The translations under genes and the position numbers were made by a program. Below the pieces are notes generated by a model. It did no database searches. It worked only from the letters and a program-made list of their open reading frames with translations, and was not told the origin of the DNA. From the NCBI GenBank assembly GCA_035578905.1, contig JAQJVL010000153.1, positions 1,263,501 to 1,327,500 of the forward strand: 64,000 nt of DNA, in the 5' to 3' direction. The DNA comes from Stictocephala bisonia. Its lineage: Eukaryota > Arthropoda > Insecta > Hemiptera > Membracidae. This document shows positions 23,053 through 34,869 of this stretch, piece by piece; the stretch's first letter is position 1; the number at the start of each line of letters is the position of its first letter.

Positions 23053-24740
23053 CTACAATGATGAACATCAAACTAAATATACTTTACCATTAATTAACTA
23101 ATTAAATACATACTGGCATTTCTTTGAAGTAAATACGCTTCATCACGTTTAATATAGATTTCCTGTTAAGTATGCTTCGTAATGTAATAATAAAGTATAC
23201 TTAAATAAATAATTAAACAAATATGTATTCTTACACTAATTGTATCAAAGAATCAAGTTCTCTATTCTGTTAGCTTCAATAATTCATAGTCAGACACAAT
23301 AAAAGAAGATCTTTGTATGTAGGCTTGGTTTCAAAAGGCCAAATGGTTTAGAGTACAATCTCCACTATTGAGTCATTTAAATACCATCCCATACTGGTCT
23401 TCTAACAACCATGAGAAATTTGTATACCACTCAAACTACTCTCCTATCTTTTGTCAAATATTTCAATTAACTACAAAATTCAATAAAAATGTCTTGTTGA
23501 ATGATGATTATACTAAAATTTGTTTATGATTTGTTTTTTCGCAGAAGGAATAGATAAACTGGATATTAAGCAAAACATCTGAGCTTTCACAGTAGTAATA
23601 TATTTACGAAAATACAGTATATATAGACTTGTGAACTCCGTGCTATTTGATTTTGGTTGTTGGCAGTCATATAGTTTGTAATTTATATTGAGAATGTTGC
23701 AAGTGACACTAACATAAACATAGTGTACTTTTACATAAAATTATAAGAGTTAAATAGTCCAGAATAAGTATTTTTGAGTGAAACTTAGCTCTTCTTTGTT
23801 TGGTCAGAGTTCTTCTTTCATATTAACAGTTCATGCAGTGTCAAAGTAGTAGTAGAAGACTCTTTATGTTCCTGGGTCTTGCTCAAGATACTTTTCTGTG
23901 CCTTTATACTTCATATTTGAATATTCTTATCACACACCATTCAGATGGATCATACACTGTCTTAATGTCATTTTAGCTGATCATTGTACCAATTTATGTC
24001 TGATCATCTCAATTGATCAACTTAGTTATTTTGTCTTTGTATTTTTTCCAGTTGTGGGCTACTTGATGGACTACATTTTAATTTGTTTACACATGTAATA
24101 ATATGGTTATTGGCAAAATTTAATTCTTTCCACATAACTTTTCAAGAGTAGATTTTTAAACCATTCCACGATTTTACTATCAAACAGCCACTATCTTTAG
24201 TGTTACTTATTTAATTGGTTTCAATTATGTTTATCAACTGTCAACTTGAAGGTAAACCAGATATTATGCAATGTTTCGGATTAAGCAGATTTTCAGATTA
24301 CTGGTTTGGATTAGCAGGACTTCAGTATAATAATTTTGCCTTAGTAAAAAATAAACTATGTAATAATATTTTTAATATAATATAAGTGCACACACACATA
24401 TGTACAGACACCAAATAAAAAAACTACTTTTTTGGGTTCAGGGGGCCTAAAAAGGATTTTTAGACCAACTTGTAAAAAATATTTTTGTTGGACAATAGTT
24501 TCTCTATGCTAACGCATATGGGAGAAAGTAAAATTAGTAAATTTACTGCACTAATAACTTCTGATGGTTACACCCACCCACAGTACATTAAACTATATTT
24601 ATTGACATAATTACCAATATTCTGAAAATAATATTTACTTCTAATAATAACCACTGTCACAACTATTCCTTTATTTGATATTTTCATGAGTTATCACTAT
24701 ATTTTTTAGCACACAATATTGATAACGAAAGCAGTTTTAT
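23053..24740. other. Intronic non-coding sequence
   Basis: This is the intron between exons 5 and 6. I see no gene and no clear element before the satellite begins near 24747. Confidence 0.4.
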
Positions 24741-24746
24741 AAGTAA

Positions 24747-26017
24747 AACAGACTGACAAGAAAGCTATACTGACCATATTTCTGAGCTTGGAAGGAGATA
24801 GGAATGGCAAGTAATACTGAGCTGCCAAATAACAAGTACAACCTTAATAGAAATTCAGGTATGTACATACTGACAAGAAAGCTGTGTACTGACCAACATT
24901 TTTGAGCTTGGAGGCGACAGAAAGTGGTAAGTAATACTGAGCTGCCAAATAACAAGTACAACCTTAATAGAAATACCGGTATGTACATACTGACAAGAAA
25001 CCTGTGTACTGACCAACATTTCTGAGCTTGGGGGCAACGAAAATTGCAAGTAATACTGAGCTGCCAAATAACAAGTACAACCTTAATAGAAATTCAGGTA
25101 TGTACATACTGACAAGAAAGCTGTGTACTGACCAACATTTCTGAGCTTGGAGGCGACAGAAAGTGGTAAGTAATACTGAGCTGCCAAATAACAAGTACAA
25201 CCTTAATAGAAATACCGGTATGTACATACTGACAAGAAACCTGTGTACTGGCCAACATTTCTGAGCTTGGAGGCGACAGAAAGTGGCAAGTAATACTGAG
25301 CTGCCAAATAACAAGTACAACCTTAATAGAAATACCGGTATGTACATACTGACAAGAAATCTGTGTACTGACCAACATTTCTGAGCTTGGGGGCGACAGA
25401 AAGTGGCAAGTAATACTGAGCTGCCAAATAACAAGTACAACCTTAATAGAAATACCGGTATGTACATACTGACAAGAAACCTGTGTACTGACCAACATTT
25501 CTGAGCTTGGAGGCGACAGAAAGTGGCAAGTAATACTGAGCTGCCAAATAACAAGTACAACCTTAATAGAAATACCGGTATGTACATACTGACAAGAAAG
25601 CTGTGTACTGACCAACATTTCTGAGCTTGGAGGCAACAGAAAGTGGCAAGTAATACTGAGCTGCCAAATAACAAGTACAACCTTAATAGAAATACCGGTA
25701 TGTACATACTGACAAGAAAGCTGTGTACTGACCAACATTTCTGAGCTTGGAGGCGACAGAAAGTGGTAAGTAATACTGAGCGGCCAAGTAACAAGTACAA
25801 CCTTACCAGAAATACATGAATGTACAGACTGACAGGAAAGCTATACTGACCAACATTACGCTGCCAAGTAACGAGTATAACCTTACCAGAAATACATGAA
25901 TGTACAGACTGACAGGAAAGCTATACTGACCAACATTGTGCTGCCAAGTAACGAGTATAACCTTACTAGAAATACCTATATATACAGACTGACATGGAAG
26001 TTATACTGACCCAACAT
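24747..26017. repeat. Tandem satellite, 120-bp unit, about nine copies, inside an intron
   Basis: The unit contains gagctgccaaataacaagta, ccttaatagaaataccggta, tgacaagaaa and ccaacatttctgagcttgg. Spacing is 120 bp (119 for the first copies), and copies from about 25080 to 25760 are nearly identical. Toward 26017 it decays into three shorter copies of about 80 bp. Because 120 is a multiple of three, long minus-strand frames stay open across it (up to 278 codons). These are repeat artefacts: a 40-residue unit (for example VFLLRLYLLFGSSVLL) repeats with no start context or splice support. Confidence 0.95.
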
Positions 26018-26091
26018 TTCTCAGTTAATAGTTACAATGGTCAACACGGAAGTACTGAACAAACATCAATTAATTTGTTCAGATCTTTTAC

Positions 26092-26235
26092 CTGATTAAG
26101 CAAGGCTTGTTGCTGAGCTGCAGAACTAACTTTGATAGCTCCTGCCAGTGCTCCAGCGACACTTGTAGGACGACCAGACGAGTCTATTGTAACATTAGGA
26201 ACTGATGTTCTCACTCCAGGAGATGCTGTTACCAC
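26092..26235 (-). CDS. dom: Internal coding exon 5 of the Domino/EP400-like gene (48 codons)
   Basis: This exon has acceptor ccttgaacag before GTGGTAAC and donor CAG/gtaaaa on the minus strand. It is 144 bp and phase 0 at both ends. The peptide starts VVTASPGVRTSVPNVTIDSS, passes through an Ala-rich GALAGAIKVSSAAQQQALLN segment and ends at LLNQ. The next intron, toward lower coordinates, holds the 120-bp satellite array, which begins within about 75 bp of this exon and may affect splicing. No known domain is visible; it is a disordered tail. Confidence 0.6.
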
Positions 26236-27675
26236 CTGTTCAAGGAGTAAACAAGTTAAAATTGTTACCAAAGAGTAATTTGATAAGTAAACCTAAAAAT
26301 TTACAGAAATTTGAAAGAAAACTTGTTGGGAGTCTATTACAATTGACGAAATATTACACTTAAGAATTTCAAAATGAAATGACACCAAGCAAACAAGAAT
26401 AAAAAACCATTGTTACATTAATTTTATTTCTTCAACTACCTATATAGTTAACATATTGAAATATACAAATACCTTTATGTCTTATTAACAATTTTATGCT
26501 ACAGTAATTTTCAAACATATTTGCAAATTCAAATGCCGTTTCATCCACATCAAATCAACTACAACATATTAGTCAGCTGTGGTAAGAATGCAATCATTAT
26601 AATGCAGTAATATGAACTCGAACAGTTGAATATTGGTTCCATTTACCAACTGAATTGTACTTCTATCTAGCGGTTAAAGTCAAAACAAAGTCAGTAATAT
26701 AGTCACGTGAGTCTTGTCACAACATGATTATGGTATCATACTTGGTGGTGAGACACTCTCGACATGCTGTGTCAATGCACACCACTCATCACTATGGATG
26801 CTAGGAAACACCTTGCTGCATGTTAAAGTAATGTTATCAGACAACCCAAAGACTTGTTCATAGCATGTCCTAGATTCTTTATAATGTGCTCGTAGTCAGA
26901 GTCCTATTATTTAGATTTACTGTTGGGAAGTCGGTGTTGTTGATTTTGTTTAGTAACAAAAAAGGTCTAATAAGAATGGTCTTGGTTTTATAATGAATCA
27001 ACATTAGCCCAAGCAGCTATAGCAGTAATACCAAGCTTCATTTGTGAGCCTAATTGGTGGGTCAGCATTAGGGAGAGCTGATGAATCTGAAAGTAATCAG
27101 CGTACAAGTGACATTAAAAGAAAAAATAAAATAAATAAAGATTTATTTCAAAAGCTGCTACATCATAAATTGAAATTTATAAAAACAGAGATCCTAAGAC
27201 GGAACCCTCACAACAGGTCGACAAGTAGGACCTGGCCCAATAGCTGAAATAAATTAATAAAAAAATTGAAATATGGCCATAATGACAGACATTGCAATAG
27301 CTAGGGTTTGTTTATTTTAACTGACTACTATAAGCTCCTGCATTACTAGTTGTGTAATTACAATAGCAATGTAAGGAAAGGAAAGCAGCATACCTGGTAA
27401 ACTGTAGATAGGAACACATTCACATCACAAAGAAAGAACTGGTCCCTCAAATTTAACCTGTAGTTGTGCAATTAAAGGCTATTAGCACTTATCCCCCAGT
27501 GGCCAAACGAAATTAGTTTAAAAAGAGGACAAGCGGAAGTGTTTTTTTAATAGTTTAATAAGTTCGTTGACGTAAACTTCAGCTTTTGATGTATCAATAG
27601 AAATATCAATAAATCATCATTAAAGTTTTATGTTGATAAAATGAATCTGACTACTTTAGTATTGATTTTAATTCC
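26236..27675. other. Intronic non-coding sequence
   Basis: No gene is seen. Segment 27371-27462 (aggaaaggaaagcagcatac, ctggtaaactgtagatag) is a single-arm relative of the foldback at 62211-62392. Confidence 0.45.
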
Positions 27676-28560
27676 TTTTGCTTGTAGATTTAAGTAAAGC
27701 TTTTGACAGCTTGACACATGATATTTTGTACTATGGTATTAAAGGTAATGAACTACAACTATTAATTAACTCACATAGACACAGTACACAGTTGAATATT
27801 TTACTAAAAAACACTATCAATCGAGCCCAATTATGGTTTGATGCAAATAAACTAACAGTTAATGAAGGAAAAACTGAAAAAATATTTTTTAGTCTAAATA
27901 ACAATACAGAAATAAATAATGTAAGCACATCATTAAATGTTTGGGCTTTTACTTAGATAGCAGATAGAAGATAGATTGAAATGGGATATTAATAATATTG
28001 AAAATCTTTGTAAAAAACTCCAGAGTTATATATTTACTTAGCAAACTTAAAAGCTGTTAGCCAAGATCGCTTGACATCTTAACATCTTATTATGCATTTT
28101 TTAATTCTTTGTTAACGTTTGGTATTAGAGTGTGGGATGGAGCAATTGTTGCAGAACAAGCTTTTAAATGGCAAAAAAGGCTATAAGATTAATTTGTGGT
28201 CTTTAAAATACAGATTCATATAGAAATAGCTTAAAAAAAGAACATTTTAACATTACCAGCACTTTATGCCTACACAAATTTAGTTTATGCAAAAGAAAAT
28301 GAAAATACCTTTCTTAACAGATATTCAATACATTTATACAATACAAGAAAAATGTTAAACTTAGATATACCATTATACCACAAATCAGATTGAGTAAAAC
28401 AAAATCGAGCCATAAAGTTCATGAAATTCTGTTTTTTAATAAAATACCAATTACCACAAGATCTCAGCAACTGTCTAAATTTAAATGAAGTATTCAGAGG
28501 CAATTGAAACAAAATGTAATTTATTCTGTTAACAAATTTTTTAGTCTGCCAATTCCTGAT
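27676..28560 (+). pseudogene. LINE reverse transcriptase remnant with internal deletion
   Basis: The plus strand reads LVDLSKAFDSLTHDIL (RT motif A with its catalytic Asp), then jumps within a few codons to INRAQLWFDANKLTVNEGKT (RT region D/E). The YADD-containing middle is missing, a deletion of roughly 60-80 codons. Further on, across several stops and frameshifts, come NLKAVSQD, TFGIRVWDGAIVAEQAFKWQ and KKAIRLICG, typical Jockey-type C-terminal sequence. It is dead. Confidence 0.75.
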
Positions 28561-28650
28561 CTATGCTAACTTACTCCAACTTAAACTGTCAGATTGTAGT
28601 TACTTTTATTATTGAGTATATCATGTTTGTAATAATGACTATAATTTTAA

Positions 28651-31254
28651 CCCTTAAAACGCTGAATAGAATTTGGCCTAGGAGTTATTAACGTGTATTT
28701 AACTTTGTTTTTAATTTTAAGTTTTGTCAAAGTAAAATTTATTTTCTAATAAATTGGTATTCAAGTAATAAAAAAACATGTTATACAGATTTATTTTATT
28801 ATATATATAAATAATGTGACAAAATGTAAAAATTCATTTTTAAAATCATTTGGCGAAAAACTACATTATTTACAATTAGTACAAAGATATTGTTATTAAA
28901 AACACATAAATCACAATAAAAAAGCAATCAATAATCTACTAATAAACTAAATAAAACTATATTTTATATCTAGAAATGTTGCAAAGTGTGATACTCTTCA
29001 AAGCGTATGTCAGGATGAAGTGTGGGATGCTCCACACAGGCCTTGCAAAAATATATTGTTTCACGGCGCAGTCCTCTTTTATGGCAAACAGTGTACCTGT
29101 ATGAACCCTTTTCCCTTCTTGCCAAGCAGTGCAGCTTCCAATCTAATATTTGCATTTCTGGTCCCTGAGGTTGGCGTCCTCGCTTTTTTGGCTTAGTTGT
29201 GGTACGATGAGATACCAGTGATTGTACCAGTTCGAGCCGGAAAGCTCTGTGTGTAAGAGGCTTGTTTGGACTCCTCTCATGTACTATTTTATATAGTAAG
29301 TAGGAATTTATAATAGCAATTTCCAACATCCAAAAAAATACTATTCTCTACCATTTTCGGGTATGTCTCATAAATTGGTATGATGCAACAAAATGATCAC
29401 TACGGTCGACTGCACCCATATTCTTAGTGTAATTAAGCACTACGTTTGGTTTCTTTGTAGGTGGCTTGTTAGGCCACTTGCTCACTATTTCTGTTGTGTC
29501 ATTTTTGCTGCCTATGCCCTTAGTGCTTAACAATGTCACAACAAGTTTGTCTTTCCATGACAACACTAATTTATTCCCATTCCAAATTGATAAAATATCT
29601 CCTTTTTTCTTTTTTTGCTGATGCTTTTTTAGATTTTTAGGCAATCCCTTACGATTATTCATAACGGTACTGGTTATATTACAATTCATTTTCATAAGCT
29701 CATCAGCAAGTTCTGGACTGGTGTAATAACGGTCCGTATACACGTGTAAGCCTGTGGTCAGTGCATAAGGATCCCTCATTACCACTGATTCACAAAGCTT
29801 TTTTACAATTTGAGTTGTCTTCAGGAGAGAAGAATTCAGAATAATTGTCTGTTTTCCAGAGTAAGGCGTAAAATTGTAAATAAATACTTTTTTACAATCT
29901 GATAATACAAATACTTTAATCCCAAATTTGGAAGGCTTCATAGGGAAGTCACTCTAAAACTTATGACTCGCTTGAACGAAATTGTGCTTTCATCTACAGC
30001 AACAAAATCAGAGCGTATGTAAAATAAACTACACATTTTTCTCATGTGATCTACAATCGGTTTTAATAAGAAATCTTTAGGCCTAGCATCCCCTTGGCCT
30101 TGCTAGTGATTGAAGTGAATATTCCAGAAAATGTTCATGAATTCATCCTTAGTAAAAACATCACGGAAGAAAGGGATGTTTTTTTGCCACTTAGTGGTGA
30201 AATAATACTCAATACTGGGTAGAGGCATTAAGCCCATATTTATAAATTTACCCAAAAAAGCATTTAGCTCAGTAGAGGTTATATAATTCCAGTTGTGCAC
30301 TATTGCTTTGGGAGAAATTCCTGTTTTGTTTTTCTTTACATTTGCAAACCAATTTGTTTCATCACAAATGTATTTTACAATATCATCGTTAAAAAAACAG
30401 TTGAAAGTACTCGAGAGGCTTTGAGCTTTCATTGAAATGTGAGGGCAAACAAGGCCCAGTATTTACATTATAAATAGTGATTACATTGCTAGGTCCTGCG
30501 TCATTATCAGTAACGTTAAGCCAATTAGGTTCACCTGGAATGTGTATTTGGACTGCTGGTTGAATGTCCTCGTCGTCAACATCAGATTCACTTTCTGTAG
30601 GCTCATTGTGAAGTAATACGTCCTCAAGGTCACTGTTATCTGTTAGTTCATTAATTGCACTTGAAAAAGTACAGTCCATTGCACCAATCACAAAATCGTC
30701 AAAATCACTGTTGTCAGGATTAGCCATTGCTAAAGTTTGTTTTACACTAAACCAACAAGTAACACTACAATATTATTTACAATATTTACAGTTAACTACA
30801 ATAATTCAACATATAAACAACAACGAAAACAAAAACTCAACAATCAAATATAAACAATAATAATATAAACAAACGTTTAGAGGTTACTACGATGTAAACA
30901 AGTACGGCGGACAGCTCTGACTAACATTGAAAGACAACAGAGTCGAGCTTAGCACCGTACGGTCATATCCATATGCCGCGACACATGTCAGCTGATGAAA
31001 CTACGTAATAAGCATAGAAGCTGTTCTAACACTGTGTAGTGCAATATCTTTTCCAGTTTGCTTCTGTTCAGTTATAAATAAACATATTAAGGCATATGTG
31101 ATCACTGTCGACTCTATCAGGAATAATTATTTATAACAACAAAATAATTACAATAATACGGATATACCACGTATATAATAAGTATGCCACGTTTAGAGCT
31201 ATTTTCATTATATTAATATATCTATATACGGATATATATGCCGCGTTTTAAGGG
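28651..31254 (-). mobile_element. piggyBac-like transposon, decayed autonomous copy
   Basis: The left end is TTAA (28647-28650) followed by CCCTTAAAACGCTG. The right end is CCGCGTTTTAAGGG, ending at 31254. The expected TTAA on the right is replaced by TATA within a perfect 25-base palindrome (31248-31272). Inside is one minus-strand transposase pseudogene. ATATGCCGCG-like subterminal repeats occur near 30972, 31180 and 31238. The 57-kb MITE shares these ends. Confidence 0.85.
28970..30727 (-). pseudogene. piggyBac transposase (DDE_Tnp_1_7 type), broken
   Basis: The start is MANPDNSDFDDFVIGAMDCT at 30727, with an acidic N-terminus (NSDLEDVLLH, TESESDVDDED). A frameshift falls in an A7 run (30391-30397; T7 on the coding strand), after which FNDDIVKYICDETNWFANVK continues. 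A stop follows IHFNH near 30103. The three catalytic aspartates remain: FVAVDESTISFKR (near 30015), LHVYTDRYYTS (near 29730) and NMGAVDRSDHFV (near 29400). A frameshift lies just before MKPSKFGIKVFVLSD (29941), and a TAG replaces Trp in RKW-RIVFFWMLEI (near 29350). The C-terminal Cys/His region (CHKRGLRRETIYFCKACVEH) is the zinc-binding tail of the family. The length of about 590 codons is normal for piggyBac, so only point lesions disable it. Confidence 0.9.
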
Positions 31255-31643
31255 TATATAATATACCCTTAAGGATATATGATAAAATATTATATACCTT
31301 AAGGGTATGTAATAATATTTTAAGGGTATATAAAAATATAATATATGTACATATATATTATATTTTTGACAATGCCTTTTATACACTGATATTTATTAAT
31401 TGTAAATAAAGAAATTAAAATTAAAATAGTGGTGTAACACTGGTCAAATTTTGGTTATAGAGAACCATATGGTCAAAGAGACAGGTTTTTAAAGATACTA
31501 AAAGCTTTAGAACTTATTCTATCCCATTCCATTGCTCATAGTAACATTAGCGGACCTGGCCACATGGTATACTGCACATAATGAACACTCATAACTACAT
31601 ATTCAGCTTTCACAACAATATTAGTCCAACACATATACTGTAC
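30728..31643. other. piggyBac 5' region and AT-rich flank
   Basis: 30728-31254 is the non-coding end of the piggyBac copy. 31255-31345 is a run of TACCTTAAGGGTAT-like palindromes, suggesting a second, inverted piggyBac end. No gene is seen in 31346-31643. Confidence 0.5.
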
Positions 31644-31781
31644 CTGTATTGTCTGTTTGATATTCTGCTGAGGTATGACCCGTGTCTGGGACGTGCCAGC
31701 CTGACTTTTGGCAATGACTGCATGAGAGATTACCTGCCCTGATGTTCCTTGAGACACCACTGTCTGTCCACTAGGTGTCAC
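31644..31781 (-). CDS. dom: Internal coding exon 4 of the Domino/EP400-like gene (46 codons)
   Basis: This minus-strand exon follows an acceptor preceded by a T-run (cttttttgatcag before GTGACACC) and ends at donor CAG/gtacag. It is 138 bp, phase 0 at both ends. The peptide starts VTPSGQTVVSQGTSGQVISH and includes AVIAKSQAGTSQTRVIPQQN. It is a Ser/Thr/Gln/Val-rich segment without a catalytic motif, matching the character of the neighbouring exons. Reading continues for a few codons past the donor before a stop, as expected for an intron. Confidence 0.6.
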
Positions 31782-33550
31782 CTGATCAAAAAAGCCATTG
31801 CTATAAGTCAGCTGACAAATAACTGATTAAGTAACTACTTACTATTTTTAGTTCAATAGATAGATTCAATATAATAAACTGATAGTACAAAAGAAATATT
31901 TTCTTTTACTTTCGAACTAAATCACCAAACCACAGGTCACAATGTTTGGGGATTTATTACCACTGTACAAAAGTATGATAATACCATTAGGATGGTCAGT
32001 TTACTTTCTGCCATCCAGTTCTGGATTACTTCAGAAAATGAAGATAATTACAACAGAGTCAACTTAGTTCATTGTTATATAGTGACAGTTTAGGAAACTA
32101 CTGTCTATCTGTACCTGAAGAGATGAAACGTCAAAACAGCATTATCACAAATACACAGGCATCTATCCCTTAACATCAATCCAAGCTTTCATTATGGTTT
32201 TTACACATAGCGTAGACATAATGTGTAAGGTAACTTTTGGTTGGAGTAACATTACTAACATTACTCTTTCCATTTTTGTACAATGTACATGGGTTACATT
32301 ATGTAACTGGATTTTCATGATTCCTTTGTTGTTAAGTGTTACTTCTAAATTGTCAATGGGGGATCATTTAAATATTTTTCAAACGTTTAATAATAATAAT
32401 AATGGGAGGACACGTTTTCCTTGATATTTTGATCTATCTTTTTTTAAATTTATTTAGACTTTACATAAGTGTACAGTATATTAAAGGACACAATAATAAC
32501 TGGAAATAAAAAATTGACTTTAATATAACTGGATATATAAGATATACGTAAAATGAATATTAAAAATAATATTTAATTAACACAAATTATGCTTCAGAAT
32601 AGATTAAAATCATTACAGCCCTCGTAGTATGCAAAACTTCAACTTATAGCAAGCTACATGGTAAATCTCTGATACCAACTACTTGTTGTGATCAGGGTAC
32701 ATGTCAAGTGGATGTGCTACATGTTGCTGGTTGAAATAACGAAAGGATGGAAAGTAACAATTATTGTTTTATAGGGTTAAGGAGTCTTTTACAAACTTTT
32801 CTAACCATTTAAAGGTAAACTGTAAGGCCAATGCAGCATACTTGTCCTCTTGCAAGCCTATTTTATCCTGTAAGCAAAAAATTGATGGTCAATTGTCTGA
32901 GTTGTATCCATATTGACAACAATTCTTTAATGCTTTTCCTACTTGTGTATTCTATATATTTCTGCTACACTTTTCTGATCGTGGTTCTGGGTACTTTCTC
33001 ATCCTCATCATTATTGTCAATAGTGCTGAGTAAAAGTTGGGAGTAATATCCTGGAAGCACTGTAGCTTATTATTTGCTACTTTTCTCAAATAATATGTTG
33101 TAGTATGTCCTTATTGTCTGATGAAGCTTGTTAATCTTCAATAGGATAAAATAACACAATCCAAATTCCTATTGTTCTCATATATTCAATCATATATTTA
33201 ATGATTCTAGACAAAATAATTTCATACTAAGAAATTGAGAGGAGTTTAAAATTTTTATCAAGTTCATGGGATACATGTTAATTACAGAAGTGCAATCTTC
33301 TAATATAGACTATATTGGAATTGAACGATAAATAGAATGAATTAATATAGTAATGGAGAACAGAATAACAATTGTATGTCCGCAGAACTCCAATACATTT
33401 ATTTCAGTTAGGTTAAAGGGTACTTGGCCAGGAATTATTAGGGGAGATAATATTATATATTTGATGCTGAAGCATAATATATATTATATATTGAAGGAGA
33501 GATGATATTATATATTTTATATTGGTAAAAAATGTAATAGTGAACCAACC
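31782..33550. other. Intronic non-coding sequence
   Basis: I see no gene and no clear element. Confidence 0.35.
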
Positions 33551-34032
33551 AAGTTATATATACACTCACATTAAAAATATACATTGTACCGGGTCGTTTG
33601 ACCGGTACATTTTTGCTACTTGTCGTCGTGGTTTGCTGGGCTGCCTGAGATCGCTCGTGCGCTGCGATTTGTTTACGTTAGTGGCTGTTGGCTCGGACTC
33701 GTTCGTTCCGGGATTCCAGCACTCAGTCTGTCAGGTTGACCTGTCTTGCTACCACACCTAGACTCTACACAATGTCGGGCTAGAGACTCTTTAACGTGTT
33801 CAATTTTGTTATTTCAAATATCTAATCACCCTTTTGGTGAAAGTATTTTGTTTAAATAATAATGATAATCGGGCTTATTTGTTATTTTCAGCGTATTGTT
33901 AGATTTGGTTCTTGGTCTAGATGTTTGTAAAACTAGGTTCGAGCCCATGTGCTCAAGGTTACAATTTTACTATTATTTTCTTTGTTATATTATTGTTTTA
34001 GGTCCCATATTTCGTTTTCTGTTCTATGTTAG

Positions 34033-34094
<62 letters not shown>

Positions 34095-34869
34095 TTGATC
34101 ATTTTGCAGTTGAGTTACCCTTTTTACTATATTTCTGTTCTTTGTCAATTACCTATTCTACCTGTTTAATTTTGTTGATTCCTGTATGTTTAACTTATAG
34201 TTTCTACCACACTTTCAGGTTCTCTTTTGTATGTACACATTCAATTTTGTCTTTTCCTGTTTTGTTTGCCATTTCATATTTATTAGTTGGTTATCTGAAT
34301 TATTTTTGTTTTTGGCTGTATTTTGTTCTAATGTGCTGTGTTTGGCTGTGCAGTCCAGGGTCCTTGAGTGGGACATTTTACCCTCAGCCTGTCGTCCGGG
34401 CGATGTTCTACCATCTATGCTGATAGCCTGGCCTGAGGACCATGCATAAAGCCCAGTTGCGACCCTGCTGCCACACCTACAACCTTGGGTAGGAGTCTTC
34501 TGTTCTCAGGTCAGTGCGTCCATGTTTTTCCCGGCGGCTGAGCTGGGGGTTGCGATTTTTGTGATATAAAAAAAGGAAAAGAAAAATTGAAATAAAAAAG
34601 AAGATGTTCTTCACTAGGTCACGCTCTTCATAAAATGAACTTGAACGCAGCCAAATGATTTTTATTTTGGCCATATTTTTTTAAATAATGTATACATGTT
34701 AATATTTATTGTTATTTATCTTAGATTAGTTTATTTTGTTTTTATACTTTTCTAAATTTTATCTTTGTTAGGCACTCTTGTTAAATTTGTTTTTGAACCA
34801 TTAGTATCCGTGATCTCTCAATATTTTTTATGTCTTCAGATTTTCTTTTTATACTGTTAAATTATGGTA

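Noticed and set aside
24964..25800. 278-codon and 214-codon minus-strand open frames
   Set aside because: They are produced by the 120-bp tandem satellite, whose period is a multiple of three. No start context, splice support or recognisable protein.
27044..27247. 67-codon plus-strand frame
   Set aside because: Lys/Asn-rich composition typical of AT-rich DNA, with no family or context.
33896..34423. 175-codon hydrophobic frame with a (YI)n tract
   Set aside because: It reads through a (TA)n microsatellite and T-rich DNA; the hydrophobicity is compositional.
34477..34674. 65-codon minus-strand frame
   Set aside because: Compositional frame within the LTR-like block; no homology recognised.
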